From Gossypium raimondii (Eukaryota > Streptophyta > Magnoliopsida > Malvales > Malvaceae): 64,000 nucleotides of DNA. Of the stretch, positions 1 through 12,642 are shown one piece after another (within the stretch, counting starts at the first letter, position 1; each line of letters starts with the position of its first letter). The notes beneath the pieces were generated by a model. That model worked only from the letters and a program-made list of their open reading frames with translations, had not been told where the DNA came from and did no database searches. The position numbers and the translations under genes were made by a program. Where the stretch lies: assembly GCF_025698545.1 (NCBI RefSeq), contig NC_068575.1:55189980-55253979 (forward strand), in the 5' to 3' direction.

Positions 1-199
1 CTAAAGTACATGACCTTTAGCGGCGTTTGTAGGGAATGCGCCGCTAAAGACCCTGACCTTTAGCGGCTTTTATAAAAATAAGCGCCGCAAATGTTAGCGG
101 CGTTGTCAGTAGTGGCATTTTTTGCGGCGCTTTAGTGGCGCTAAAAAGGGCCGCTAAAGGCCTAAAAAAACGCCGCTAAAAACCTGTTCTGGTGTAGTG
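1..199. mobile_element. CACTA (En/Spm) transposon end, element continues left of the window
   Basis: The right edge reads, on the minus strand, CACTACACCAGAACAGG, the 5'-CACTA terminal inverted repeat that names the family. Inside it are many subterminal copies of a short motif in both orientations (CCGCTAAAG and CTTTAGCGG), about a dozen within 190 bases. Such subterminal arrays are the known transposase-binding layout of En/Spm elements. No transposase coding is present, so only the terminal region is seen and autonomy cannot be judged. The edge at 199 is set by the CACTA end. The expected 3-bp target duplication cannot be tested because the other end is outside the window. Confidence 0.8.
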
Positions 200-898
200 T
201 TTATTAATTCAATTTCTAATTCACACTTTTACCTGACAAAATTAATGTCTAAAAATCTAATAACTTCCAAAATTTTCAGCATATACTTAATAATATTTTG
301 TTCTAGGTTCATAAAACTCAAAAATTACAAGAAAAGAACTTAATTTGACTTACCAATTTAGAATTAAACCTTGAAAATCCTAAACTTCTTCTTTTCTTTT
401 CTCTTTTTCTTTGCTTTCTGTTTCGTCCTCTATTCTGTTTCTATTTTTCCTCTGTTTTCTTTCTTTACTTTACTTTATATATAATATAATAATATAATAA
501 TATAATATATAGTAATAAAACATAATAAATATCTTTATTATTTAATAATATATGAGATTTTAAGGATTAACCGTCTCAACTTATGTTTTTGGTTTAGTTG
601 TCCTTTTAGTCCTTTTTACTTTCTTTGTATCATATTTATTTATTAATTTAATAATAATATAATATATAATTATAACAAATATCCATTACTTAAATAATAA
701 GTAAATTTAATACAAATGTACATATTTTAATTACACACTTGTATTTTATCATCACCTTACACTTGCCTTTATTTGTTTTATAATATAATAATAACTAATA
801 AATATCTTTTGCTTATTATTTAAAAAATATACAAATATATTACAAGTGTATTTTATGTATTTTACACATATTTATTATCACTACCACACATTTGTCAC

Positions 899-937
<39 letters not shown>

Positions 938-1197
938 CTCTTCCCATTGCCACCTCACCTAATGAAATAGGCATAATTTCCTATTTAATCCCCTTTATTT
1001 TATATTAATCTATAATTAAACTTTTACCCCTAATTCAATTTAGTCATCTAAGTTGAGCTAATTTCACTTAATTAAAGCCTATTTAAACATACTACCAAAC
1101 TCACAATTACTCCTAATATTTATTTACGGGCTCGATTTGCTAAGACGGAGGCCCGATAATGTACTTTTCCAATGCCCGTGAATTTTGGATCATTACA
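200..1197 (-). mobile_element. Old LTR-type retroelement remnant, host of the CACTA insertion
   Basis: On the minus strand this stretch starts near 1197 with TGTAATGATCC and runs leftward through an AT-rich sequence with a purine-rich block near 370-420, until the CACTA end at 199. From memory this resembles a widespread cotton LTR family; that is recall, not a search. No gag or pol coding is visible. It is a fossil, solo or partial, older than the CACTA element that interrupts it. Boundaries are approximate and family assignment is uncertain. Confidence 0.4.
899..937. repeat. (AAT)n microsatellite, about 13 units
   Basis: Uninterrupted trinucleotide run inside the AT-rich LTR-like remnant. 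Likely length-polymorphic. Confidence 0.95.
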
Positions 1198-1718
1198 GAA
1201 AATTTCAAATCGAATTAGGATAATAAAATAGATTCGTCAACTCGATTAATTCAAAAAAATTTTATTTGATTCATTTGAACGCTCACCCTAAATTGAACAT
1301 TAAATTTTACAAAATTTAATTTAAAAAATTTGAAAATCAAAGTTAACAACTTTACTTTGTTGATTAAGAACACAGGCTCAACCATAGCCCACACTTCCAC
1401 TGAAAGATAGTTTTAATTTCATCGGACGTACCCTAAAAGTGTTATATTTTTTCAAATAAAGAAGTTTAAACTTCCTAGTTGGTCCTACTTCATCATGTCC
1501 ATTAAAAACAAATATAGGGATTCAAGCAATTATCTTGAGATTAAAGTCTAACCTACTACGGACAGCAACCACCAAACCTTAAAAATCAACTATGGGGCCT
1601 ATATGACAAGCCCCACAAAAAATCAAATGATATGTTGCATTAGTAAGATGATGATTAAGCGAATAAACACCCTTCATTTATTTATATATAAATAGAAATA
1701 ACGAGGGAATTTTACATT
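1198..1718. other. 3' flank of the JAR1-like gene, no gene seen
   Basis: AT-rich sequence without a supportable ORF. The part next to 1719 should hold the 3'UTR and poly(A) site of the minus-strand GH3 gene. I could not place the poly(A) site. Confidence 0.5.
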
Positions 1719-4700
1719 CTAGAAAGCAGTACTGAAATAGTTCTTAGCAACATTGTCACACAAGATTTGCAACACTTTATTGTTTGTCGGCCCTACATAT
1801 CGCGGGGTTTTGAATTGACTAACAACAGCTCCTAATCCTAAATAGTGATCAAGAATCTTGTGGAAAGTTCCCTTCCAAACAACTCGGAGCTCAAGGGGAC
1901 CAATGGCATTAACCTTGCGTGAACTAACATAGCCTGCATCCACGAAAGATCGATCCAAACAATTGCAACATTCTTTTAGGACCTCGTCGCTTACTTCCCC
2001 ACTAATTTCCCAAAAGATCACATAATGACCTGGGTCAGCCGATACGTCCACATTACTAGAGAAATCAATCACTTCCCGTTTTTCCTCGGCAATTAACTTG
2101 GCGGCTTCTTCCACGGCAAGTTGTAAATCTTTCTCGGTGTTCTTGTCGATGTTTATGGTGAGCATGAGATTCCTCCTGCAAACAAATTTCAGTTCCGGGG
2201 TTGAGTTATGGAAGCCCATAACCTTGACCACGTCCCCTAGCCTATACCTGTATAAACCTGAGATTTACAGATGAAACGATATTAGGGAATTGGACTTATT
2301 TTAAAAATTAGGACGTAAATAGCTACGAATGTTTCCAAGCAAAAGGACAACCAACAAATTACACTAATGAGATGACAAACATTTCAAATAGCTCAATACT
2401 TAATGTTGACTATATACATATACATCTACAAGTAAATAATGCAACTACTTGCCAACCAGGATTCGATTGCCGGTGACTAAAATACAAGAAGTTTCCACCA
2501 ATCATCTTTAAAAGTATTATGTGATTAACTTCATGATTTCTAAACTTTTATATGACTCTACACAAATACCTATGCAAAAACCCTAAAAGCATCCATTTGG
2601 CCATAATGCTTTTAATTATTAAAACAGTGAATACACAATAATTTTGACCTAAATATCCATCCAATCCTTTTCACAGTACATGGTTAAAACCATTAACCTC
2701 CTCTATGTAGTTTGAGATGACAACTAATTAGACAGCCATCAATGACTTACTTATATACTTGAATGATTTTAGAAAGGGGAAAACCAAGAGCTAAAAGGTG
2801 TCTTAAGAAAAACTTCATGAAAATATGATAAAGAATACCATCTTACTTTAAAAATTGGATAGAAATAAATTATATAAATAAAGAAACATATGAAGACATG
2901 ATGGATCAGATATGTCTCCTTTATTTATGAGTTTTATCTCTGCATCTAAGAAACAGAAGTTACCAAATTCTTAATACAAAAGTTACTAGTATGAAGCAAC
3001 GAGAAATATCGCATAGCACACACGGGTGTTCTTGAAAATAGAACTTCTATTTCCTAGTTTTGAGGAAAGTACCAACAAAGAACCATGTGCATGTACAGAA
3101 AGATATATCGAAAAGCCAAATAAATTATAAGTACTGTTTGATATAGTTACTTCATAATTATATGAACAAGGTGCGATTTTATCTTAACCAACTACATCTG
3201 AAATGTCTGAATTGAAGAAATTTATTAATTCGGAACAATGCAAGCAGTTATGAAAACAAAAAGCATAGGAAGGAGAAGAATTATCTGAACCACAAGGTGA
3301 AAAAATTAAAGGTACCTGCAAAGCTTGTGATGATAACCTCATATTCTTCACCAACCTTAACTTCAGTGAGACCCACTGGCTTTGGCTCCGTGGAAAGGAA
3401 AGAAACATTGCCATTTTCTTGCATATGCTCCTCAACATTCTCTTTCAGAGGAATGAACTCAAAATACCCAATATTAGGAAGCACAGCATAAGTAGTTGAC
3501 TCAGGAGGTAGACTTGGATTGATATTTGCCCCAATCCACCCCTCAGAAGAACCGTAATCAGCACTTATAAGAGGCACATCAGCAGCATAATGCCTTAACT
3601 TTTTCAGATAAGGCTCCATGGACCCAGTCATGATCCCATAAATGTATTTAACATTAGGGAACAGCTCTGGTATTAATCCATACCAATTACTTAATCTTGA
3701 ACATTTCTTCTCAATCAAATCAGCCAATTCAGGATTTGGCTTCAGCAATTTGGCCATAGCAGATCGAACAGAAGGAAAAGTGATCCGGCTTGTGAGGACC
3801 CCTTCTCTTATATCATCACAAAGCTCTTCCCAAACTTGTTCGAAAGTTCGAAATGCAAGAACAATGCTATGTGCAAAAGTAGAGGAAACCAACTGAATTT
3901 CCTCATGAAAAATCAGCCCGCATAAAAGATGGCAGTACAAAGATTGGTGAAAATCAGGACCAACTATCACCTCATCAGGGCTGCAACACTCAGATTGCAT
4001 TGCTGTCATCGCTTTTTTGAACTGCGAATTGCGAAAAACATTGGTGGTTGCAGTTCCAGCAAACAAACCCCCTTTAGTCTTGCTATGCTTGCTACTGTAA
4101 ATGAACTGCAAAGCCTTCCCATTCTCAATAGGAAATTCTCTGTATTCCAAAAATAGAAACAAATTAATAACAACTCAAAAAAATTGTTTAGTGGTGGGCT
4201 GTGGGCATAACACATATATTTCAAAGCTAGTTAATGTCCACTATATCATAAAGGTTGAAAATAAAGGTGTGGATAAAAGGGAAACTGCTAGTATATTCAA
4301 TTAATTACCTGTTTCTGAAAGCAAAGGAAGTATGGTATATCTGCAAAGTACTTTCCATCAATTCATCATTGAAAGGCACAAATTTGGGCTTTCCTTGAGT
4401 AGTGCCAGAGCTGCGAATTTCAATAAAAGGCTGTTAGTCTTGGAAATCAAATGATAGCAAACAAACTAAGAGGTAGAAAGTACCTGAGAGAAATGGTTGT
4501 TATCGGTTTTCCGGTGAGAATCGGAGAAAAAGCACCATCAGCAACTCTTTGAATATAAGGCTCCAAGTCCTTGTGAGTGACGAGAGGAACACAAGCCTTG
4601 AAGCTTTCAGGGTCAGTTCTACCATTGAGGCCCATATTCTGCAAATACTCGGCGCATCCATTTTCTTCCAAAATCATCTTTAAAGTCTCTCTTTGAACAT

Positions 4701-4776
4701 TCTCAGCATCTTTGGTCATTACTTCGAAATCTCCTATTAGCTTTTCAACGTCCAGAATCTCCATCTTTTCCAACAT
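1719..4776 (-). CDS. JAR1: Jasmonoyl-L-amino acid synthetase (GH3.11/JAR1 type), 4 coding exons
   Basis: Acyl-adenylating GH3 enzyme. The JAR1 clade joins jasmonic acid to isoleucine, making JA-Ile, the ligand of the COI1-JAZ co-receptor; it acts in the cytosol. Coding exons on the minus strand are 4776-4484, 4410-4309, 4139-3316 and 2257-1719, all with GT/AG junctions, summing to 1758 nt or 585 residues (Arabidopsis JAR1 is about 575). The three GH3 ATP/AMP motifs are present: SSGTTQGKPK at about residue 98, YGSSEGW at about 327 and YRYRLGD at about 409. The C-terminus ends NYFSTAF, as in JAR1. The start at 4776 (MLEKMEI) matches JAR1; an ATG at 4794 lies in a 5'UTR intron, because a TCATAG acceptor falls at 4785. 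The third coding intron is about 1.06 kb. The frame is intact. The clade call rests on remembered JAR1 sequence. Confidence 0.95.
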
Positions 4777-4784
4777 CGTTGAAA

Positions 4785-5572
4785 CTATGACCAAAAATAA
4801 GAGAAGGCGATGAAATGATCACTATCTAACTTCCCCTTGAAGAAACTGATTGGAAAGCATGAAAAAAAAGCAAATTACTATCAAGTTCTCAAAAAAAAAA
4901 AAGTTCTACACTAGTTTTTTCCTTTTTTATGCAGCCAAGTACTAGCAAGATGGAGCCTGTATTTCATAACGGTAAGTGCAAATAAAAAGAAATTAATTCA
5001 GGTAAAAGAAAAAAGGCAAATCGCAAAAGCAAATGGGTGAAACTTTTCAAAAAAAAAAAAACAACTTTCATTTTCTTTGGCAAATGGTCAAAATAGTCAA
5101 CCATGAAGAAGTTTGTAGCAAACTTATTGCCGTCTAGAACTTTTCCTAAACTTAGAACTCATAATTTTCGAAACTGAACCAAACCAATCAGTTGAACTGA
5201 GAACCAACAAATCCGACGGTCCGATCACCCTTATAAAACGGAAATTAGATAAACTGTTGAGAACCGGGTAAAAACGGGTTAAACCGATATTGGTTTACGT
5301 CTTGTGATTTTCAGTTTGCTTTTCTTCATCTTTGAGCTTTGGATAGTCTCTTTTTCAAACTTGCTTCTTTTTTATTAGAACAGACAAATTTGAATGAATG
5401 AATAGAAGCGCCTGCCTGAAGTAAGGCAAGTGAACAACACTAAACTCCCCCCCAAAAAAATTTCAATAAACATAATTAGAATGGGGAATCTGTAGCTTGA
5501 AAATCTGTGAAAAAATTCCTTTTGTTTTAGTTCAAAGGCAGAGAGAAGAAGAAAAAGAAGGAAGCCAATTAC
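4785..5572 (-). other. 5'UTR intron of the JAR1-like gene
   Basis: On the minus strand a donor TTTAG|GTAATT lies at 5573/5572 and an acceptor TCATAG at 4785, eight bases upstream of the ATG. The 5' leader exon would run from about 5573 upward, in a purine-rich stretch. This intron decides the start codon, because the further upstream in-frame ATG (4794) is removed by splicing. It is predicted from splice consensus only. Confidence 0.6.
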
Positions 5573-5820
5573 CTAAAGAAGCTCAATCTTTTAAGTGAAG
5601 GAGAGAATGAGAGAAGCTGATTTTGAGTACGAAATTTCGTAAGGTATCCAATTTTTATAGGAAGAGAAAAGAGATAAAGTTTGGCCAAAGGCGTTACCAT
5701 TTTTTGTCTTTTGTTTTTCCTTTTTCCATCGATTCCGACCTTTTCTGTTTTTGTTTTATTTGTTTAACCGCTTCAAGTAGAAGAAGCAGTGTTGTAGTAC
5801 AGTTCGATGACCAATGAGTG
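5573..5820 (-). promoter_or_regulatory. Probable 5' leader exon and proximal promoter of the JAR1-like gene
   Basis: Minus-strand leader sequence upstream of the 5'UTR intron donor. The upper boundary and transcription start are not determined; no clear TATA box was placed. Confidence 0.35.
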
Positions 5821-5899
5821 GGTGGCTAGCTAGCTTTGAACCTTGATAAGGATAGTTAGGTTTTGGGACCCAAACCCCCTTTTCCAACATGTTCATCAT

Positions 5900-7620
5900 C
5901 TCCATAATGATTTATTATCTAATTTTCCTACAACGAATTGAATTAATTTATTACCATAAATAAACAATGCGCTATGTAATTAAAATAATATTTAATTTAA
6001 TTTAATTTAATACTCAAAAGATTTTTAAAAATTAATGACACGTAGTAAAATTGAAAATAAGAACATAAAAAATTATGTTAAAATGAAGAAATTAAAATAC
6101 TATTATTTAAAATAATTCTATACAATAGTTGTGGACATTTATATAGATTTTTCATATTTTTATAAATTCCTTTTGTTTCACTACTTCGGAAAATATTTCA
6201 TAAAAGTTGTTTTAATGAAACAAACATACATTTGAGGTTTTCTTATTTTTTCATTGTTTAATTGAATTTATTTTTATCTATAATTTTATATTTTACATTG
6301 TTTTTGCATATATTAAAATGTTATGTTAAATTGATTCATTACAACGTCATTTTTAATTACATGACTACCAAGTGAGTTTTTTTTAATGTGACATCAACAA
6401 AATTGACAAAATATTTAACGATGTCAACAATTGAACTTGATTTTCAAATTTGAAAAGTAAAGACTAAATTGCAAATCTATGAAGTGTACATATACTTATG
6501 ACATATTTTAACTTTTATACTACAAAACATTTATTATTAATATATTTATAATTGTAATAAATATTATTATTAAAATATTGAATATTGAATATTTTCAATA
6601 ATATGTGAATAATATTATTTAAAGTTATTGTTTTTAAAATTTATTATTAAAATAAAATTGAAATATTAAATAATTTATTAAAATAATAATTTATTTTATT
6701 ATACTAATAATTTATTATATGACTAAATATAAATAATTAATATGTATGTTTAATAATATTAAATTTTTTTATATTTTAATAATTTTAAATTTTTTTAAAT
6801 ATAAAAATAAAATTTATTATCAATATAATAATATTAAGCTTGATTTAAGTTAATTTTTATATAAAAATAAAATTATCCATAAAGGGGCTCTTTTCCGGAA
6901 AATGACTTACGCTTTTCAAAAGGGTAAGTCATTTTACAGGAAAAATGGCTTATTTTACGTTGATATGTAAGTCATTTTCCGTTGACCAATCTGTTTTTTG
7001 TGAAACAAACACATAAAAATGCAGAAAATATTTTCGGTAAAACCTTTTCCATGTAAACAAACAAACCCTAAGAAATTAATATATTTATTTATATTAAAAT
7101 TTAATTTAAATAAGACATGTTTTATGATAATATTATTTATCTTTATGATCATTTTCATATTTTATTTCTAAATTTTGAACATTAAACTATATTTTTGTTA
7201 AGGATAAATAAAAAGAATTTAAATAAAATTTCTATGGAAAAACACATTGTAGTGAAGCTTGTTTCCTTGTACTTGACGATATAAAATAATTTTAATGGGA
7301 ACACAATAATTAATAATTATCATTTTAGTAATCTAAATTCAAAAAATATAAATGTGATAAATTATCACTATATTATAATATTAATTATATAAATTACATT
7401 TTAAAAATTAAAGTTTTAGGACGTTTTTTAATAAAACAAACAACATAATTATCATTATCTAAATATTTATTCAAAATTAAATTTAAAACATTATTAGAAA
7501 TATAGATGATAATTTTGTTTATCTAAAATAGTTCAAATTTATAATTTTCTTTTTAATTATCATTCCTGAGTAACATGGAGTACATATTTATAAAAATTTG
7601 CTCTTTTGTTAACTTGAGCA
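5900..7620. other. AT-rich intergenic DNA with a small inverted repeat
   Basis: No gene. GGAAAATGACTTAC at about 6896-6909 is mirrored by its reverse complement at about 6967-6980, with a further GTAAGTCATTTT copy at 6925. This may be the core of a small MITE, but outer ends and a target duplication were not found. Confidence 0.4.
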
Positions 7621-8167
7621 TGAATTAGGACCAATTTGTAAAATTTTGAAATTCTCAGATCGACATCACAACTTCACCATCTCCACGCCGTGACGTTGCT
7701 AATTCAATGAGTCGCGTCGCGACATCATGCACATCAACATTATGACGTCACTCTCTATCAGCTCACGTTGCAACGTTGGGAGTTGGTAGTCATGACGAGG
7801 CCCCTTTTTTTTTTTTTTGCTTAAATCTCCTTTGATACCTAATTCAACCATTTGCAAATCAAACTAAACATAGCATATATCTTTTAACAATTAAAAACAT
7901 TCCATTCCGTACCATACCATGCTAATACAATCACCTAAACATGTCACTCAAACATTTAACATGTTATATACAACATGATGATCATCTAAACTTAAATGTA
8001 TCTTTACTTATGTCATATGAAAAATCAAAGGCTTATATAATTTCATTTAGATACAACAAAAAATATAAGTGAATCGCGTTTCTTCCTTTGCATCTAAACA
8101 TGCCAATTCTAATTTACTTATCAACTCATTACACCTAAACAATCTCACCTTTCAGTCTGTAACAGCT

Positions 8168-10140
8168 CGTTTTTAGTAAAATCGGAACAGTGATTTTGGG
8201 ACCACAAATCCAAGTTCGAAAAGAAGATTATTTATAATATTATTTTATGAAAATCGTTAAGAAAATTTTACTGGTTTGATGCTTAATTAGATGAAAAGGA
8301 TCAAATTGCATGAAATGAAAAAGTTGAGTTCTAGTAGCTTTATGTATCAAATAGCTATGGAATTCAAAGTTTGGGGTCCTTATATGACAAATAGACCATT
8401 AAGAGAAGGTAGTAGATAAGGATGATGATTCATCCATGGAAATTTAATTAAAGAAAATGATGAAATTGGAAAGAAAAAGGTGAAAAGATGAAAAATAATT
8501 AAACAAACCAAAAATATCATCATTTATCATCATCTTTCCCAATTTTTTTTATGGAAACCCTAGCTAAGAAAAAAGAGAAAAGGGCTCAAGCAAGCTTTCT
8601 TGGCTTAATTAGATTGTCCTGTTATTAGTAATTTTTATGTTTCCGAGATCGTAATAGCTTAATTAAGCTATTTTGAGGATTAATTTGCAAAGTTATCAAA
8701 GTTCTAAGATTTTTCCATGGATGAATATAGTTGAATTATGAAGTTTTATAGTAGAAAATGAAAAGTTGTTGATAGATAAACATCTTTTGTTAGGGGAATT
8801 TTAACGAAAACATGATTTAGGGACTAAATTGATAAGTTGTAAAATTCATGGAAAATTTCTAATTTTTGAGAAATTTAGTTACTGTTATTGTTATATGTAA
8901 AAATTGGTTAGGCTTGGAATAAGGACTAAATTGAATGAATTTCATTTTTTCGAGCCTAGGGATGAAATCGTCATTAATTAAAAGTATAGGGGCAAAATAG
9001 TAAATTTTCCTAAGATATGAAATGGATTGAATTGATTATGAATTGTATTAAATTAAGTTAAATTTACTCATATTGATCCGGAAAGACAAAATGCGGAATT
9101 TTATCGAGGAAAGGAAAAAGTGTTGAATTAGTAGATTACGAATCATGAACATTTGTCAAGGTAAGTTGATGTAACTTAATTGTGTAATTATATGTTTGAA
9201 TTGATTTGAATGATTTGTATGTGAAATTGTATATTGGCCATGTATATGAAATCTGATCACATATCCGAAAAATACCCGATAAATATTAAATCCCGTTTGA
9301 ATGAATGAAATTTGATTGGATACAGGGTTCTATTTCCTGAAATGGTAGTGGTCCTGCATATGTTCGTACATACCGTAGCTCGAAAGAGCGTCCCGTTACA
9401 AGCCCTCTCAAGCTTCTAGTTAAATAGTTCTTACGAGTTTCCCGTTAATAGCTCTTCGGAGCATCCCGGTCGGTCGTGACCCTACATGTATTGTGGGCCC
9501 ACCGCAGCTCTTATGAGCGTCCCGTATATGGCTCTTTATGAGATTCTCGTTATTGCTCGCTTGAACTTCTTGTTATATGGCTATCTGATGCTTCTTGATT
9601 ATGTGCTATTCGGAGCTACCCGTTAAGTGCTCTTCGGAGCTACCTATTATATGCTCGCATGAGCATTCTAAATATGGCTCTTATGAGCTTCCCGTTATTA
9701 AGCCCGGATAAGCTTCCTGTTACATGCGCACATGAGCATCTCGTTATATAGGCTTGAGAGAGAGCTTTCTGTTTATATGCTTGTAAAAGCACTCCCGAAT
9801 ATAAATTGACGGATTTATAGTATTGTACACTTCATGTGTACTACCCAAGTATCCATCGAGATTTCAAATGATTCAACGGGTGAAATTCTGACATGAGAAC
9901 ATATGCAATCAAAATGAAACCATTATCTGTATATACATGAAATACTTGGAAACCCGATATTTGATGAGCTCATCCTTGTTATTGATATTTACATGAAATA
10001 CATACTAACATGTTTGTTGAGGTTATGTGTGCTAGACTAATGGCCAAATTGCTTTGGATGTATTCTTGTATGTTTACTATAAATGTAAATGAATGATAAG
10101 TAAATTTTTAGCATGAAATACTTACCTTATTCTTGTTTAA
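8168..10140 (+). mobile_element. LTR-like fossil containing a degenerate hairpin-repeat array
   Basis: Starts with TGTAACAGCTCG at about 8168 and continues for about 2 kb without coding potential, compatible with a long solo LTR. It contains the repeat array listed separately at 9376-9800. It appears nested in older LTR-like DNA. The right end near 10140 is uncertain and I could not find a matching target duplication. Confidence 0.4.
9376..9800. repeat. Degenerate tandem array of about 25-bp units, each a small dyad
   Basis: About 15-17 imperfect units of the form GGCTCTTATGAGCTTCCCGT. Each carries the inverted pair GCTC..GAGC, with 4-6 bases between the arms, followed by YCCCGTTAT. Units are diverged but the dyad is kept more often than the rest. 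Confidence 0.75.
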
Positions 10141-10689
10141 ACATAAAGGCAACCCTAAGTTGGCATAATTTTTAGCTAGCTTAAAGCAGTCAAACATCAA
10201 TAAGGTGAGTTTATAACAATGTCCAAAATCATCCAATGCTACATATAACTTAATCATACCAAGTTATTCAACTCTCTTTTACTTATCAATATGGCAAATT
10301 CACCTAACAAATTATAAATCACATACATAAATTAAGACAAACACATTTCATTTAATAACAATTCAATTTGATTACCAACAATCAATTTCACTTTCTTTTC
10401 AAGTTTCCAAGTTTATTTATATCGATTTACCCAACGAACCCTAGTCAAATGAACTTGGATACACGGATAAACTACACCACACCAAGTTACTTGTTTGAGC
10501 TGAATATATATATCAAGTTACCCGTCCAGGCTAAACCTATATCACAACACACCAGGTTACTCGTCCGAGCTAAAATTGTGTCACATAATACTTGAGAATC
10601 CGCAACGAATGCAGGATCCCGATAAGGCTTTTGATAATCCCTGTACAAGTGCGCACTAACATTTTATTAAGTTCACACGAGGGGGCTTA

Positions 10690-11633
10690 ATTTCTCATAT
10701 TACAATATCAACACTGTAATTATTCATGTATTCTTATTATACCTTGTATTTGAATAAATAACTTTAGAAAGTTATTTTTTATAAATAAGTTATGATAAAA
10801 ACACTATAATATTTTTTTATGAATAAGTATATTATTTTTATAATATATAATATGGACACATAAATAAATTATTTTCAAACTTATTAACTAAAACTTTTTA
10901 TAAATAAATATCTTATAACACTTTTATAACATATAATTTTTTTATAATAAACTTTTTGGCCTTGACTTTGGAAATTTTTAGAATTTAAATAATAATTTTT
11001 AATATAACTTTATAAAATACACAAAGCTATTTTTATAATAGAATTTTTCAGAATTAGAATATAAGAATTTTTTACCATAACCATCCCAAATCTTGATACA
11101 TGTTCATTTTATAATATAATTTTTATAAAATATTTTTTTTAAATTGGATTTTGATGTAATTACTGTATAATTACTCCAATTATCACTCTCTTCCTAAGAA
11201 TTGAAAAGTGTAATTGGAGTCCTCCAATTATACCAAATTCAAGAAGACCCACCAATTAAAATAATTATTCAAACATATTAATCTTATATAATTACAAGCA
11301 ATCATACCCAAATTTAATAACTAAGTGATTTTCCGAACACACCTATATCTATGTTGAATTATGTTCTTGTTTATGTTCAAATTATTGAATAATGACATGT
11401 AAAACACATATCACAAGAGATAAAAGCCTGGCAATAATATCCAACATTTGCCCTCAAAAGATTTCATTTATAAAAATAAACAAAGAGGTTTTTTTTTTAT
11501 TTGAAAGACGTATGTTTTATTTATTTTTATTTAAAAATGTTTTAATCTATATACTTTTATAATATATTTGGTTGATTTAGTTTTACGATTCTCAGTTTGC
11601 AAAATTTCTAAAAGTTCATTCTTTTTATAAAAT
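10690..11633. other. AT-rich intergenic DNA, no gene
   Basis: Very AT-rich. A weak pair of AATTAC/GTAATT-rich blocks at 11150-11290 could be an old MITE, but ends are not clear. Confidence 0.5.
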
Positions 11634-12045
11634 AGGAGTGTAAATGAGACACTGGTGCTCGCAAGCTATTCGAATTTGACTCGGAAAATTTCAAACTCAA
11701 TTTGGTAATTATTAAGCCGAGCTCAAGCTTAACCAGCTCGAACTATCGATCAAGCCGAATTTGAGCTTAGTAATACTTTACTCAAATAGCTCACGAGCTT
11801 TATCGATCTTTTCATATTTTTTTGCTAATTACATTATTACCCTTAATAAATTGTTAAACCCCAGTTTAATTATCGAGCCGAGTTTGAGACTAAAAACAAA
11901 AATTGCTAAACAAGCTTAGTCGAGCTCGAGTAGCATGATTATACCTTGAGCTGAGCTATAGCGTAAAAATAAATGTTTGATTGAGCTCCAAATTTCGAGT
12001 AGAACTTGATAGTATTCGAGCTTGACTCAACTCACTTACACTCTT
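11634..12045. mobile_element. MITE, 412 bp, hAT-like, rich in GAGCTCGA motifs
   Basis: Terminal inverted repeats AGGAGTGTAAATGAG (11634-11648) and CTCACTTACACTCTT (12031-12045) match at 13 of 15 positions. The interior is full of short CGAGCT/AGCTCG motifs in both orientations, usual in plant hAT-like MITEs. No coding. A target duplication is not clear, so it is probably old. Confidence 0.6.
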
Positions 12046-12640
12046 ATTACAAATTAACAAAAGAGAATAATTGTGTTTTTTATATTTTAATAAATCTAAA
12101 AGAAATACATTTACACGATAAAAATCATATAATTTAAAATGAAAACATCATAGTCATCATTATCTCAATCTTACCCTTTTATTCAAAATCATATTTAATT
12201 TTTATATTAATTTTTTCATAAATTTATTATATATATTCCATTCATGAGTTGTGGTAATCTAAATGTTACGATTTTCAATAAAGGTGACAAAAGCAAATAT
12301 ATATATATATATAATATTTAAACACGTGTTACGTCTTGTTCTGCATGGATTATGGAGCAAAGTCCACAGCCGACTGTGAGTAAGATAATCAAGACAAATC
12401 TTACTGATATGAGGCAATATTTTAGAGTTTGATATGAAGAAGATGGTTAGACCTTTATCTTGATAGGGAAATGACACGTTTTCAAACATGTGTTCAATTC
12501 TATTGTTGTTTGTGTCTTCGAATTGCATCTATATGAAAATTATTTTTACATCTCATAGCATGCAATCAATTAAACTTTTTCTCTCTATGTTTAATTATGA
12601 ACGGAAATAGGTTATATATAAATAAAAATGTCGGAACATG
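12046..12640. other. AT-rich intergenic DNA with an (AT)n run
   Basis: A dinucleotide AT run lies at about 12296-12313. No gene is supported; the 89-codon frame on the minus strand across 12259-12528 has no recognisable features. Confidence 0.5.
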
Positions 12641-12642
12641 TA

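Larger units (their letters stand above)
7620..10690 (-). mobile_element. Old LTR-type remnant, interrupted by a second LTR-like element
   Basis: Flanking blocks at about 7620-8165 and 10140-10690 look alike in composition and are probably parts of one older element. The right block has three degenerate direct copies of a roughly 35-bp unit around AAGTTACYCGTCCGAGCT (10475-10575). From memory both resemble cotton LTR families. No gag or pol coding is seen. Fossil; edges are approximate. Confidence 0.35.

Noticed and set aside
3281-4304. Several overlapping frames on both strands within the JAR1-like gene
   Set aside because: All are shadows of the GH3 coding exon or read into its introns; only the spliced minus-strand frame has GH3 motifs.
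7660-7800. GACGTCA- and CGTGACG-rich cluster that looked like a regulatory hotspot or CRISPR-like array
   Set aside because: It lies inside LTR-like repeat DNA, the spacing is irregular, and plants have no CRISPR arrays.
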